Part shown: one piece after another, positions 24,474 to 31,750 of the stretch
Layout of the letters: each line of letters starts with the position of its first letter
Numbering within the stretch: position 1 is the first letter of the stretch
From: F1-60-MAGs149 sp037133215
GTDB taxonomy: Bacteria > Actinomycetota > Thermoleophilia > Gaiellales > F1-60-MAGs149
Length of the DNA: 36,054 bases
Assembly: GCA_037133215.1 (NCBI GenBank)
Contig: JBAXOM010000004.1
Location: 1-36,054, forward strand
Direction: 5' to 3'
Program-made: the position numbers and the translations under genes
Notes under the pieces: model-generated
Seen by the model: only the letters and a program-made list of their open reading frames with translations
Told to the model about the DNA's origin: nothing
Databases searched by the model: none

Positions 24474-25050
24474 TTCGAGTCGCATCGGCGTGCTCGGCTC
24501 GCTGTGTAATCCGCCGCACCTTGGTCATGCGGCGCTTGCCCGCGTCGCCGCAGAGCAGCTCGACCTCGAATGCGTCTTGTTGGTGCCGACGGGCGTACCT
24601 GCTCATCGCGACCCACCCGCCGTGTCTGCAGGCATGCGATTGCGCCTCGCGCAGGCCGCTGCCGCCGACGAGCCAGTGCTGTTGGCCTCCAGCGTTGAGG
24701 TCGAGCGGTCCGGGCCGTCGTACATGGCCGATACCTTGGAACAGTTGGCCCGCGCCGCTGGTGACGCCGAGCTGGTCCTGCTGTTGGGTGCAGATCAGTT
24801 CGCGACGCTCGACGAATGGCACGACCCAGCACGCATTCGGAGCCTTGCCACGATTGCGGTGGCGCCACGTCCCGGTGTCGAGATTGCCGCCAGCTCGGCA
24901 ACGCAAATCGCGATGCCAGAGATGGACATCGCCAGCTCCGAGATTCGGCGTCGTATTGCCGCAGGAGAGTCGATTGACGGTCTCGTTTCGCCTTCCGTGG
25001 CCGCGCTGATCGCTGCAGAAGGTCTGTATCAATCTGGTGGTGCCGGATGA
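24466..25050 (+). CDS. nadD: Nicotinate-nucleotide adenylyltransferase
   Basis: This encodes 194 residues that join nicotinate mononucleotide and ATP to give deamido-NAD in NAD synthesis. The nucleotidyltransferase motif is GSLCNPPHLGH (11-21, HLGH). The second motif is ASSEIRRRIAAG near the C-terminus. ADQFATLDEWHDP also fits the family. GTG 24466 is chosen; it overlaps the obgE stop. The Cys14 in GSLCNPP replaces the more usual Phe. It overlaps rsfS at the other end. Length is typical. Confidence 0.94.
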   Translation: MPSSSRIGVLGSLCNPPHLGHAALARVAAEQLDLECVLLVPTGVPAHRDPPAVSAGMRLRLAQAAAADEPVLLASSVEVERSGPSYMADTLEQLARAAGDAELVLLLGADQFATLDEWHDPARIRSLATIAVAPRPGVEIAASSATQIAMPEMDIASSEIRRRIAAGESIDGLVSPSVAALIAAEGLYQSGGAG

Positions 25051-25459
25051 TCCGTCGGCTAGCCGTGGTACGTTCCGTTTGTGCTTGGAGCAAGGGACTG
25101 AACCACTGAGCGACACCACCGTTCTCGCTGAGCAGGCTGCCGCTATTGGTGCGGACAAGCTCGCGACGGACATCGTTCTGCTCGATATGCGTGGCGTCGT
25201 CGCGTACACCGACTGGTTCGTCGTCATGACTGGGAGTAACACCCGCCAGGTTCAAGCCATCGCCGAAGAGGTTGGGCTTCAGATGAAGCGCGAGCACGGC
25301 CTGATCCCGCTGCGCACAGAAGGCATGAAGGAAGGCACGTGGGTGTTGATCGACTTTCTCGACATCGTCGTTCACGTCTTCGTGCCGGAGTCGCGCGAGT
25401 TGTATCGCCTCGACGAGTTGTGGGGCCAAGTCCCACACACGCTCGTCGCTGAGGGATAG
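25037..25459 (+). CDS. rsfS: Ribosome silencing factor RsfS
   Basis: This encodes up to 140 residues. The conserved domain starts near TVLAEQAAAIGADKLATDIVLLD and includes YTDWFVVMTGSNTRQVQAIA and a C-terminal VHVFVPESRELYRLDELW. RsfS binds L14 and blocks subunit joining in starvation. GTG 25037 overlaps nadD, but the first 23 residues are not family-like. GGAGCAAGGG at 25087-25096 before CTG 25106 (giving the usual N-terminus) and TACGTT at 25070-25075 raise the possibility of a later non-canonical start. The next plus-strand gene is the tRNA. Confidence 0.93.
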   Translation: MVPDDPSASRGTFRLCLEQGTEPLSDTTVLAEQAAAIGADKLATDIVLLDMRGVVAYTDWFVVMTGSNTRQVQAIAEEVGLQMKREHGLIPLRTEGMKEGTWVLIDFLDIVVHVFVPESRELYRLDELWGQVPHTLVAEG

Positions 25460-25502
25460 CACCACACGGCGAGGTCTGCCAAGGCGTTCCTAGGCGGCTT
25501 GC

Positions 25503-25508
25503 TATCGT
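25503..25508 (+). promoter_or_regulatory. Putative -10 box of tRNA-Ala
   Basis: TATCGT lies 11 bases before the mature tRNA 5' end, as expected for a short trimmed leader. A -35 is not evident. Confidence 0.45.
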
Positions 25509-25519
25509 GCGCTGCTGAC

Positions 25520-25592
25520 GGGGCCATAGCTCAGCTGGGAGAGCGTCTGGCTGGCAGCCAGAAGGTCAGGGGTTCGATCCCCCTTGGCTCCA
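25520..25592 (+). tRNA. tRNA-Ala (GGC)
   Basis: The 73 bases fold into a full cloverleaf: acceptor GGGGCCA with TGGCTCC, D-arm GCTC...GAGC, anticodon stem TCTGG/CCAGA with loop CTGGCAG (anticodon GGC), and T-arm AGGGG TTCGATC CCCCT. Acceptor pair 3-70 is G-U, the identity element of alanine tRNA. The 3' CCA is not encoded and must be added. Confidence 0.97.
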
Positions 25593-25605
25593 CTGTCGTC
25601 GTCGA

Positions 25606-25644
25606 TCAATGTCCAGAAGGGGCCAGACCCCATCTGGACATTGA
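25606..25644. repeat. Hairpin repeat copy 1
   Basis: TCAATGTCCAGA (25606-25617) pairs exactly with 25633-25644; inside it GGGG pairs with CCCC around a CCAGA loop, with one A/A mismatch. It lies 13 bases after the tRNA gene. A second, mutated copy follows at 25675. Confidence 0.88.
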
Positions 25645-25674
25645 TGATCGATCCGAGCAATCACGTGGCCGCTA

Positions 25675-25707
25675 ATGTCCAGAAGGGGCCAGGCCCCATC
25701 CGGACAT
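25675..25707. repeat. Hairpin repeat copy 2
   Basis: It has the same core as copy 1 (ATGTCCAGA, AGGGGCCAG, CCCC, GGACAT), with loop CCAGG and one broken stem pair (A/C). It ends 3 bases before the peroxidase stop codon on the minus strand. The two copies are in the same orientation, 69 bases apart start to start, like a REP cluster between convergent genes. Confidence 0.85.
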
Positions 25708-25710
25708 CGA

Positions 25711-27129
25711 TTACCGCGACTGCTTGCGCTTGCGCTTGGGCTTGGCTTTCACCGCTTTTGGTCGAGGTGGCAGCATCGGCGCCCTACGCGGTAGATCTGG
25801 AGTGGTTGGTGCTCCAGGAGCGGCCGGTGGCACAGGAGCGCGAGGGAGTGTTGGTGTCTCGAGATTGGCTGCAGGGTTTGGTGTTGTGAGGCGTGGCGGG
25901 GCAGACCCGAGAAGTGTCTCGCCGATAAACCCTGCGGCGGTCGTCCCGGGAGGGATGACGAAAATTGCCGAGGCCGTGTGGGTGATGTACTCGTTCAACG
26001 CGTCGCTGGCAGCGAGGCGTGTCTGCATGGTGATGAACTGCCGGCGCGGATCGCGTTGGTACGCGACGAAGGCCAGACCGGCGTCGAAGGTGCCGTCGCT
26101 TGCGAGGCCGTCGTGGAACGAATAGCCGCGGCGTAGGATTCGTTCGTTCTCGCTCTCTGCGCCGTTGCGTGGGTTCGCGAGACGAATGTGCGCAGTCAGG
26201 GGCGTCACGGCGTTGTCGACGGGATCGTTCTCCCGAACGCCGCCGAACGGTGCGCCCGACAGGCGACGGCGGCCGAAGACCTCCTCTTGCTCTGACAGGA
26301 CACTCTCGTCCCACGTTCGCACGTTGGTCAGAACGCGGCGGTAAACCTGAAAGGTACCGCCAGCCAACCAGGCTGGGCCGTCACTCGGATCAACCCAGAC
26401 GTTGCGAGTCATCCGGGCACTGTCGGTGGCGTCGAGGTTGGCTGTGCCGTCCTTGAAACCCAGCAGGTTGCGACCCGATCCTTCGGCGGGGTCGGCCGGC
26501 GGCTCGTTGAAGCCCGACTGGGACCAGCGCACCGTCGCTCTCCCGGTCGCAAGGCGCGCGAGTGTGCGTAGGGCGTGCTCCGCAACAAGCCGCGTCCCGG
26601 CGCAGCACTGTAGCGACAGGTCGCCGTTCGAGCGGGCCAGGTCGAGGGCCTCACCGGTAAACGCGGGGATGTCCACGAGTGCGGCCGGGCGGAGGGTAGA
26701 GAGACCAAACCGGCCATCAAAGAGCGATGGACCGAAGCCGATCGTGATGGTCAGGCGATCGGCTCGCTGGCCGAGTGCCTCGCCTGTGTCGGCTGGAGCC
26801 TTGTCGGGCTCACCGGAGTCCGGTAGGGGCTGACCTTGGGTCAGCGTGTTGATAGCACCCTGCCAGGTCTGTAGAAGCACGATCAGCTGTGCCCGGGTGG
26901 TCTCGGGTGCAAGATCGAAGGCAGCAAACTGGAGATGCTCGGGCGGGCTGGTGGTGATCCCTGCTTGGTTGATGCCGTACGGATTGACTGCAGCGTGAGG
27001 GTCGCAAGCCGGATTGGCCGCGGCTACGGCCTTGTCAATGATGCCGGCGGGTTGGGCGAGTAGGGCAGCGGCACCCGTTGAGGCTGCGGCGGTGAGGATG
27101 CGACGGCGGGTGAGGGATGGGACGTGCAT
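25711..27129 (-). CDS. Tat-exported DyP-type heme peroxidase, EfeB-like
   Basis: This encodes 472 residues. The twin-arginine signal SLTRRRILTAAA (5-16) plus an Ala-rich stretch directs folded export. The DyP fold shows GFKDGTANL with distal Asp227, proximal His314 in AHIRLANPR and distal Arg334, as in EfeB. Such enzymes oxidise bulky substrates with peroxide or release iron from heme. After about residue 408 comes a Pro/Ala-rich tail of about 65 residues ending in a basic KPKRKRKQSR, absent from typical EfeB. No efeU or efeO partners flank it. ATG 27129 has GGAG upstream; a longer frame exists but would bury the signal peptide. Confidence 0.92.
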   Translation of the reverse strand: MHVPSLTRRRILTAAASTGAAALLAQPAGIIDKAVAAANPACDPHAAVNPYGINQAGITTSPPEHLQFAAFDLAPETTRAQLIVLLQTWQGAINTLTQGQPLPDSGEPDKAPADTGEALGQRADRLTITIGFGPSLFDGRFGLSTLRPAALVDIPAFTGEALDLARSNGDLSLQCCAGTRLVAEHALRTLARLATGRATVRWSQSGFNEPPADPAEGSGRNLLGFKDGTANLDATDSARMTRNVWVDPSDGPAWLAGGTFQVYRRVLTNVRTWDESVLSEQEEVFGRRRLSGAPFGGVRENDPVDNAVTPLTAHIRLANPRNGAESENERILRRGYSFHDGLASDGTFDAGLAFVAYQRDPRRQFITMQTRLAASDALNEYITHTASAIFVIPPGTTAAGFIGETLLGSAPPRLTTPNPAANLETPTLPRAPVPPAAPGAPTTPDLPRRAPMLPPRPKAVKAKPKRKRKQSR

Positions 27130-27244
27130 GAGAGCTCCAGGGTCAGGTGATGTGTTGGGCACGATGTCGGCGACAGAACGCTCTGCCACCGTGGGATGGG
27201 TCGTTGTTGCTGACCCGGAGTGTGCCGAAACCTGACGCGCTTTA

Positions 27245-27262
27245 CCTGAGAGTTTTCTCAGG
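27245..27262. terminator. Short hairpin after the ABC operon
   Basis: CCTGAGA and TCTCAGG flank a 4-base loop, 12 bases past the last ABC gene when read on the minus strand. It could terminate that operon, though no T-run follows, or act as an operator upstream of the peroxidase gene. The remaining 27130-27244 shows no clear -10. Confidence 0.4.
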
Positions 27263-27274
27263 ATTGGAGGGGCC

Positions 27275-27988
27275 TTAGGGCAGGTCCATGCGTCCGAGAC
27301 GCCAGCCTGCCAGCACCACAGCAAGCAGGGTCACGACAACCAATGCGATCACGCCTGTGCTTGCGCCGAGGGTTGGCACAAGGTCTGGTGTGAGGCCGTA
27401 GATCCCGCCGTCGGTGATTCCCCGACCCCAGGCGGTCATGCTAAATCGCTCTGCCGAGGGAGCGATCGTGGCGATCGCGCCCTCCCAGACGAGGATGTAG
27501 AGAATGCCCACCACGAGCGCCCGGCGCAATAACAGCCCGACCATCACAAACACAGCCGAGTAGACCGTGGCCACCAGCAGCGTGCCGGCAATGCCGCGCA
27601 AGATGTTGTCGGTGCCAACGCCGAGATGGCTGCCAAGAATGGCGATCGCAACAAACGCGGGCGAGAGTAAGATCGCGGCGCAGATGGCTGCAGCCAGCGT
27701 CTTCTCCGCCGCAATCTGGAGTCGCGAGATGCGGGCCGTCGCGAGATAGACGATGGTGCCCGACTCGCGCTCGTCGCCAATTGCCGTGACGGCTAAGACG
27801 AGCGCCACGAGGGGTGCCACGGTCGTCACGAGCAGACGGCCGACGATGATTGCCTGGGTATCAGGGATCACGTCGCCGCGAATGATCGCCAGCGCGACGA
27901 AGAACACCACAGCGGCAACGGGGAAGAGCAGGGCAAGCGAGCGACGCCGGAACAGCAGTGCGCGAATAGTTAGGCGCGTGACCGTCAT
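27275..27988 (-). CDS. ABC-2 type transporter permease (second pair)
   Basis: This encodes 237 residues with about six membrane segments and the cytoplasmic stretch GDERESGTIVYLATARISRLQIAAEK read in parts, the ABC-2 family coupling segment in which DERESGT is typical. It is the last gene of the operon and overlaps its ATPase gene by 4 bases, so the pair should form one exporter or membrane-remodelling complex. The cargo is unknown; no substrate-binding protein is present. Confidence 0.85.
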   Translation of the reverse strand: MTVTRLTIRALLFRRRSLALLFPVAAVVFFVALAIIRGDVIPDTQAIIVGRLLVTTVAPLVALVLAVTAIGDERESGTIVYLATARISRLQIAAEKTLAAAICAAILLSPAFVAIAILGSHLGVGTDNILRGIAGTLLVATVYSAVFVMVGLLLRRALVVGILYILVWEGAIATIAPSAERFSMTAWGRGITDGGIYGLTPDLVPTLGASTGVIALVVVTLLAVVLAGWRLGRMDLP

Positions 27989-28917
27989 CGACGTGCTCCT
28001 CGAGCCCGCTCGGTCAGATAGCCATAGACGCTCTCGAGGTCCTCGTCGGTCGGCTCGATCGAGCGCAGCTGCGCATTCGTAGCCACGGCCAACTCGGGCA
28101 GTGCGAGCGCCAGTGCGGTTGGGTCGCGCGTCTCGACGAGGACGCCCTCGTCAGAGATCTCAACGCTCTCGACTCCAGGCAGTCCTGCCAAGCCTGCGGC
28201 GACGGCTCGTGCGTTGGTGGTCGCAACCTGGACACGGCGCGGGCGCTCGTCCATCAACTCACGTAGGCCCTGCGGCGATCCCTCAGCGACGAGGCGCCCA
28301 TTGACGAGCACGAGTACGCGATCGGCGACCCGCTCGACCTCGGTCAGGACGTGGCTAGAAAACAACGTTGCGATGCCTTGATTGCCGAGGTCGCGCAGGA
28401 GCGCGATGGTGGTTTCGCGCTGCTGGGGATCGAGCCCGTTGAGTGGTTCGTCGAGAATCAGCACTTGCGGATCGTGCACCAGCGCCTGGGCGATCTTGAC
28501 GCGTTGGCGCATGCCTTGCGAGAACCCCTTGACCTCGCGATCGGCCACGTCGAGCAGGTCCACGGTGGTCAATGCGCGTCGGGCGGCCTCTTGCGGGTTG
28601 GCGACACCGCGCAGGCGAGCACAGGACACGACCAGTCCGAGTGCCGTCAGGCCGGGCCAGAGTCCATCACCATCGGGGACCAAGCCAATCGCGGCGCGAG
28701 CCGTACCGCTGCGACGCGGATCGAGGCCGAGTACGCGCACCGAACCCTCATCGGGACGAGCGAGACCCGTTGCGAGGCGTATAGCCGTCGACTTGCCCGC
28801 ACCGTTGTGGCCAAGCAGTCCGGTGACACCCGGCTCGATCGCGAAGGAGACATCGCCGACGGCGACGGTGTCGCGAAACCATTTGGAGACACGATCAAAC
28901 TCGAGTAACGGCGTCAT
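27985..28917 (-). CDS. ABC transporter ATPase (second pair)
   Basis: This encodes 310 residues with a complete nucleotide-binding domain: Walker A GHNGAGKST, signature SQGMRQRVKIAQAL, Walker B VLILDEPLNGLDP, and a switch histidine in SSHVL. A C-terminal domain of about 85 residues, typical of exporter ATPases of the CcmA/DrrA type, follows. It overlaps both neighbouring permease genes by 4 bases. It resembles the first ATPase of the operon, suggesting that the two pairs arose by duplication. Confidence 0.92.
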   Translation of the reverse strand: MTPLLEFDRVSKWFRDTVAVGDVSFAIEPGVTGLLGHNGAGKSTAIRLATGLARPDEGSVRVLGLDPRRSGTARAAIGLVPDGDGLWPGLTALGLVVSCARLRGVANPQEAARRALTTVDLLDVADREVKGFSQGMRQRVKIAQALVHDPQVLILDEPLNGLDPQQRETTIALLRDLGNQGIATLFSSHVLTEVERVADRVLVLVNGRLVAEGSPQGLRELMDERPRRVQVATTNARAVAAGLAGLPGVESVEISDEGVLVETRDPTALALALPELAVATNAQLRSIEPTDEDLESVYGYLTERARGARR

Positions 28918-29813
28918 GCGTCGCTCCGGCGATAACGCAAAACGAGAACGCCAACACAGACCACGATCAAGATCGCGTTCATCAGGATCAACAGCCCGAC
29001 GTCGGGCGTATCGACATGTTTGAGAGGTCCTTCTTTGATGATGCCCGGCGATTCACCAATCATCTTTTGTGCGAGCCAGATCGGGAGGCCCTGCAGATTG
29101 ATCAGGCGCGAATTGGGCCCGAGGTTTGCCGCGTGGCGCAGGACGCCGCTAATCAGGGTCGAGATGATCATCAGCAGAATGAAGCCCACGCTGGCAAAGG
29201 CGCGGCGGCTCGTCAGTGATGCGATCGCGAGGCCGAGCAACGTGTAGACGAGCGCGATCAGCAGACCGCCACCGAGAATGGCGGGGATCTCGCGCAGATG
29301 ATCTTGGACGTACGCCAAGGGGTACGTCGCGAAGAAGACGTTGCCGACGTAGAGGAAGGCAAGTGGCAGTGTCGTGACTGCCAAGAGAGGCGTGAGGGAC
29401 GCGAAGATCTTGCCTAGCACGTACTCGCGGGGGCTCAGCGCTGTCGAAAGGTAGAGGTCGAGTACGCGACTGCGACGGTCGGGGCAGATCGTCTCGGGGA
29501 TCACGATCGCGGCGTAGGCGAGGATGGCAAAGCCGATCAGTTGGTAGTACGGGCCATACGGCACGAGGTCGCCAGGCAGTTTTTGTGTCACCTGCGTGCC
29601 AAGCAGGGCCTTGACGCCGAGGGCAGTGATGGCGGGCCCGAGTGCGATGAAGGCGAGGCCAACTGGCACGATCTTCGCGGTCCACGGGCGGCGTGCGCCG
29701 AGTGCGCGCAGGGCACTCCATCGCGCCATCGAGATAATCGCGCGACGGCTGCTGCCGGTCACCTCGCCGTCGTAGGGGCGGTACCGAACGTCGTGGATCT
29801 TGGCGGCGCTCAT
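28914..29813 (-). CDS. ABC-2 type transporter permease (first pair)
   Basis: This encodes 299 residues with six or so membrane segments after a cytoplasmic N-terminus containing IHDVRYRPYDGEVTG, a segment common to a group of ABC-2 permeases in high-GC Gram-positives and Chloroflexi. PETICPDRRSRVLDLYLSTA read as the coupling region fits the fold. It pairs with the ATPase at 29810-30724 by gene overlap. The transported compound cannot be deduced. Confidence 0.87.
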   Translation of the reverse strand: MSAAKIHDVRYRPYDGEVTGSSRRAIISMARWSALRALGARRPWTAKIVPVGLAFIALGPAITALGVKALLGTQVTQKLPGDLVPYGPYYQLIGFAILAYAAIVIPETICPDRRSRVLDLYLSTALSPREYVLGKIFASLTPLLAVTTLPLAFLYVGNVFFATYPLAYVQDHLREIPAILGGGLLIALVYTLLGLAIASLTSRRAFASVGFILLMIISTLISGVLRHAANLGPNSRLINLQGLPIWLAQKMIGESPGIIKEGPLKHVDTPDVGLLILMNAILIVVCVGVLVLRYRRSDA

Positions 29814-30724
29814 CCGATCGCCTCCAGCAATTCGTCCTCGATCGATGGGCCATCGCGGTGCAGACGGCGTAGGCCGACACCGGTGCTGGACGCGGTGTCA
29901 CGAAGGACGTCGCGGTCTCGTTCGGAGCGGATGACAACTCGGGTCGTGGTTGTGTCGAGCACGGTGCAGTCGAGACCTGCGGCTGTCATCGCGGCAACAA
30001 ACGGTGCCGAATCAGCGACTGTCTCGGCACGCAAGACGTCGGCCTCGTCGGCCTCGGCCTCGAGCGGACGGGCCAGCGTGACGGCTCCGGCCCGCATTAC
30101 GACGACGGCATCACAGGTGCGGCGAATGTCATCGAGGATGTGCGACGAAATCAGCACGCGGACGTTGAGGTCGCGCGACACGCGGCGAATGACATCGAGC
30201 ATCTCGGCTCGTTGAGCGGGGTCGAGTCCGTTGGTGGGCTCATCGAGAATGATCAGCTCGGGTGCGTGGACAAGCGCCTGGGCGATCTTGACGCGCTGGC
30301 GCATGCCAAGCGAGAACGAACCGATTACCCGTGACCGCTCTTCCTCCAGGCCGACTGCAAACAAGACCTCCGATGCACGACGAATAGCGTCAGCGCGCGA
30401 CAGGCCACGCAACTCGGCCAGATGGCGACAGAGGTCGGCAGCTGTGAGTTCGGGCGGGAGGCACTCGTGCTCGGGGGCGTAGCCAATGCGGCGCCGCACC
30501 TGTTCGCCGTCGCGGCGCGCGTCGTGCCCAAGCACGCGCACCTCGCCGGCATCGAGGCGCACGAGACCGAGAATGGCCTTCATCAGCGTCGACTTGCCGG
30601 CACCGTTCTGGCCCAGCAGTCCGGTGGCCGGTGCGTCGATGGTCAGCGTCACGTTGTCGAGCGCTTGGATGCTGCCATACCGACGACTCGCACCTCGAAC
30701 TTCGATCGCTGTCGGTTGCTCCAC
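29810..30724 (-). CDS. ABC transporter ATPase (first pair)
   Basis: This encodes 304 residues, first gene of the four-gene set. It shows Walker A GQNGAGKSTLMK, signature SLGMRQRVKIAQAL, Walker B LIILDEPTNGLDP and SSHIL. The GTG start at 30724 lacks a ribosome-binding site; instead the minus strand has TACCCT ending 6 bases before it, so the message is probably leaderless. The four genes overlap by 4 bases each, so both exporters should be made together, either as two homologous transporters or as one mixed complex. Confidence 0.92.
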   Translation of the reverse strand: MEQPTAIEVRGASRRYGSIQALDNVTLTIDAPATGLLGQNGAGKSTLMKAILGLVRLDAGEVRVLGHDARRDGEQVRRRIGYAPEHECLPPELTAADLCRHLAELRGLSRADAIRRASEVLFAVGLEEERSRVIGSFSLGMRQRVKIAQALVHAPELIILDEPTNGLDPAQRAEMLDVIRRVSRDLNVRVLISSHILDDIRRTCDAVVVMRAGAVTLARPLEAEADEADVLRAETVADSAPFVAAMTAAGLDCTVLDTTTTRVVIRSERDRDVLRDTASSTGVGLRRLHRDGPSIEDELLEAIG

Positions 30725-30730
30725 GGGCTA

Positions 30731-30736
30731 AGGGTA
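30731..30736 (-). promoter_or_regulatory. -10 box of ABC operon, leaderless
   Basis: The minus strand reads TACCCT, then 6 bases, then the GTG of the first ABC gene. The gap to the divergent kinase gene is only 36 bases, so the two promoters are almost back to back. Confidence 0.5.
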
Positions 30737-30760
30737 GGGGCAATCGTGGATACTGCGCAG

Positions 30761-31750
30761 GTGGAACTTACTGCCACCACGCTGGTGCCGTATCTCGTCG
30801 AACGCGGCGTCGTGCCGGCCTCGAACGATTGCACCGTCAGTGCTCTCGGCGGAGGCATTTCGAACGACGTCTGGTGCGTGGAGTGGGACACCGGGCGTCT
30901 GGTGGTCAAGCAGGCGCTGCCGTTTCTTCGAGTCGCCGAAGTCTGGGCCTACGATGTCGACCGCAGCGCAGTCGAGCATCGCTGTTTGAGCACGATCAAT
31001 CGTCTCCTTGGACCGGGTGTTGCGCCCTCGGTGGTCTTTACCGACGACGCCAACCACGCCTTTGGCATGACCTGTGCGCCGCCAGGTGGCACGCCGTGGA
31101 AGGAATTGCTGTTGGCGAGCCAGCTCGATCTCCGTGACGGGTACCGGGCGGGGGACTTGCTGGGTCGAATTCACACAGCATCCGCTGGTGATGCGCAGGT
31201 CACAGTCGACTTCGACGACCTACAGACGATGATCGAGGGCCGCATCGACCCGTATCACCGCAGCGTGGCGGCGCGACACCCCGACCTCGCCGAACTGATC
31301 GACGCCGAGATCGAGCGCCTGCTCGCAACGCGCCGTGCGCTCGTGCTCGGCGATTACGCCCCTAAGAACCTGATTGCGTATCCCGATCGGATGCTGGTGC
31401 TGGACGTTGAGGTTGCGCATTGGGGCGACCCGGTCTTCGACGTCGCCTTCTGTCTCAATCACCTCTGTCTGAAGGCGTTGCACATGCCGCGCCAACGGGC
31501 CCTGTTTGCGGCGCTGGCGCGTGGGTTCTATGGCGCTTACTGCGAGCGGGCCGAGGCATTGATCGACGAGTCCGCGACAATCTGCGAGCTCGGCATCCTG
31601 ATGGTCGCGCGTGTCGACGGCAAGTCGCCCGCTGAGTATCTCGATGAGCACTCGCAGACACTGGCGCGCGCCATTGGTCGATCGCTGCTCTTGCGTCCAC
31701 CGACGACGGTGCTGCAGGCGATCGAGCGCGTCGAGGTGGGAGCGCCGTGA
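30761..31750 (+). CDS. APH/ChoK-family kinase-like protein
   Basis: This encodes about 329 residues of the aminoglycoside phosphotransferase/choline kinase fold. The catalytic loop reads VLGDYAPKNLI, with candidate base Asp198, but Leu where the family usually has His. The metal-binding motif is DVEVAHWGDP, with Asp215 and Glu217. VVKQAL supplies the ATP lysine. Small-molecule kinases such as methylthioribose kinase share this layout; substrate unknown. GTG 30761 sits 6 bases after GATACT (30749-30754); GTG 30746 is an alternative. The stop overlaps the enolase-like gene (GTGA), a strong hint that the two act in one pathway. Confidence 0.85.
   Translation: MELTATTLVPYLVERGVVPASNDCTVSALGGGISNDVWCVEWDTGRLVVKQALPFLRVAEVWAYDVDRSAVEHRCLSTINRLLGPGVAPSVVFTDDANHAFGMTCAPPGGTPWKELLLASQLDLRDGYRAGDLLGRIHTASAGDAQVTVDFDDLQTMIEGRIDPYHRSVAARHPDLAELIDAEIERLLATRRALVLGDYAPKNLIAYPDRMLVLDVEVAHWGDPVFDVAFCLNHLCLKALHMPRQRALFAALARGFYGAYCERAEALIDESATICELGILMVARVDGKSPAEYLDEHSQTLARAIGRSLLLRPPTTVLQAIERVEVGAP

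Noticed and set aside
25606..25707. Possible CRISPR-like repeat pair
   Set aside because: Only two diverged, strongly palindromic copies, no spacer series and no cas genes.
30761..31750. Aminoglycoside resistance gene
   Set aside because: The family fold is shared with many metabolic kinases; the catalytic loop and the coupling to an enolase-like gene do not suggest antibiotic resistance.
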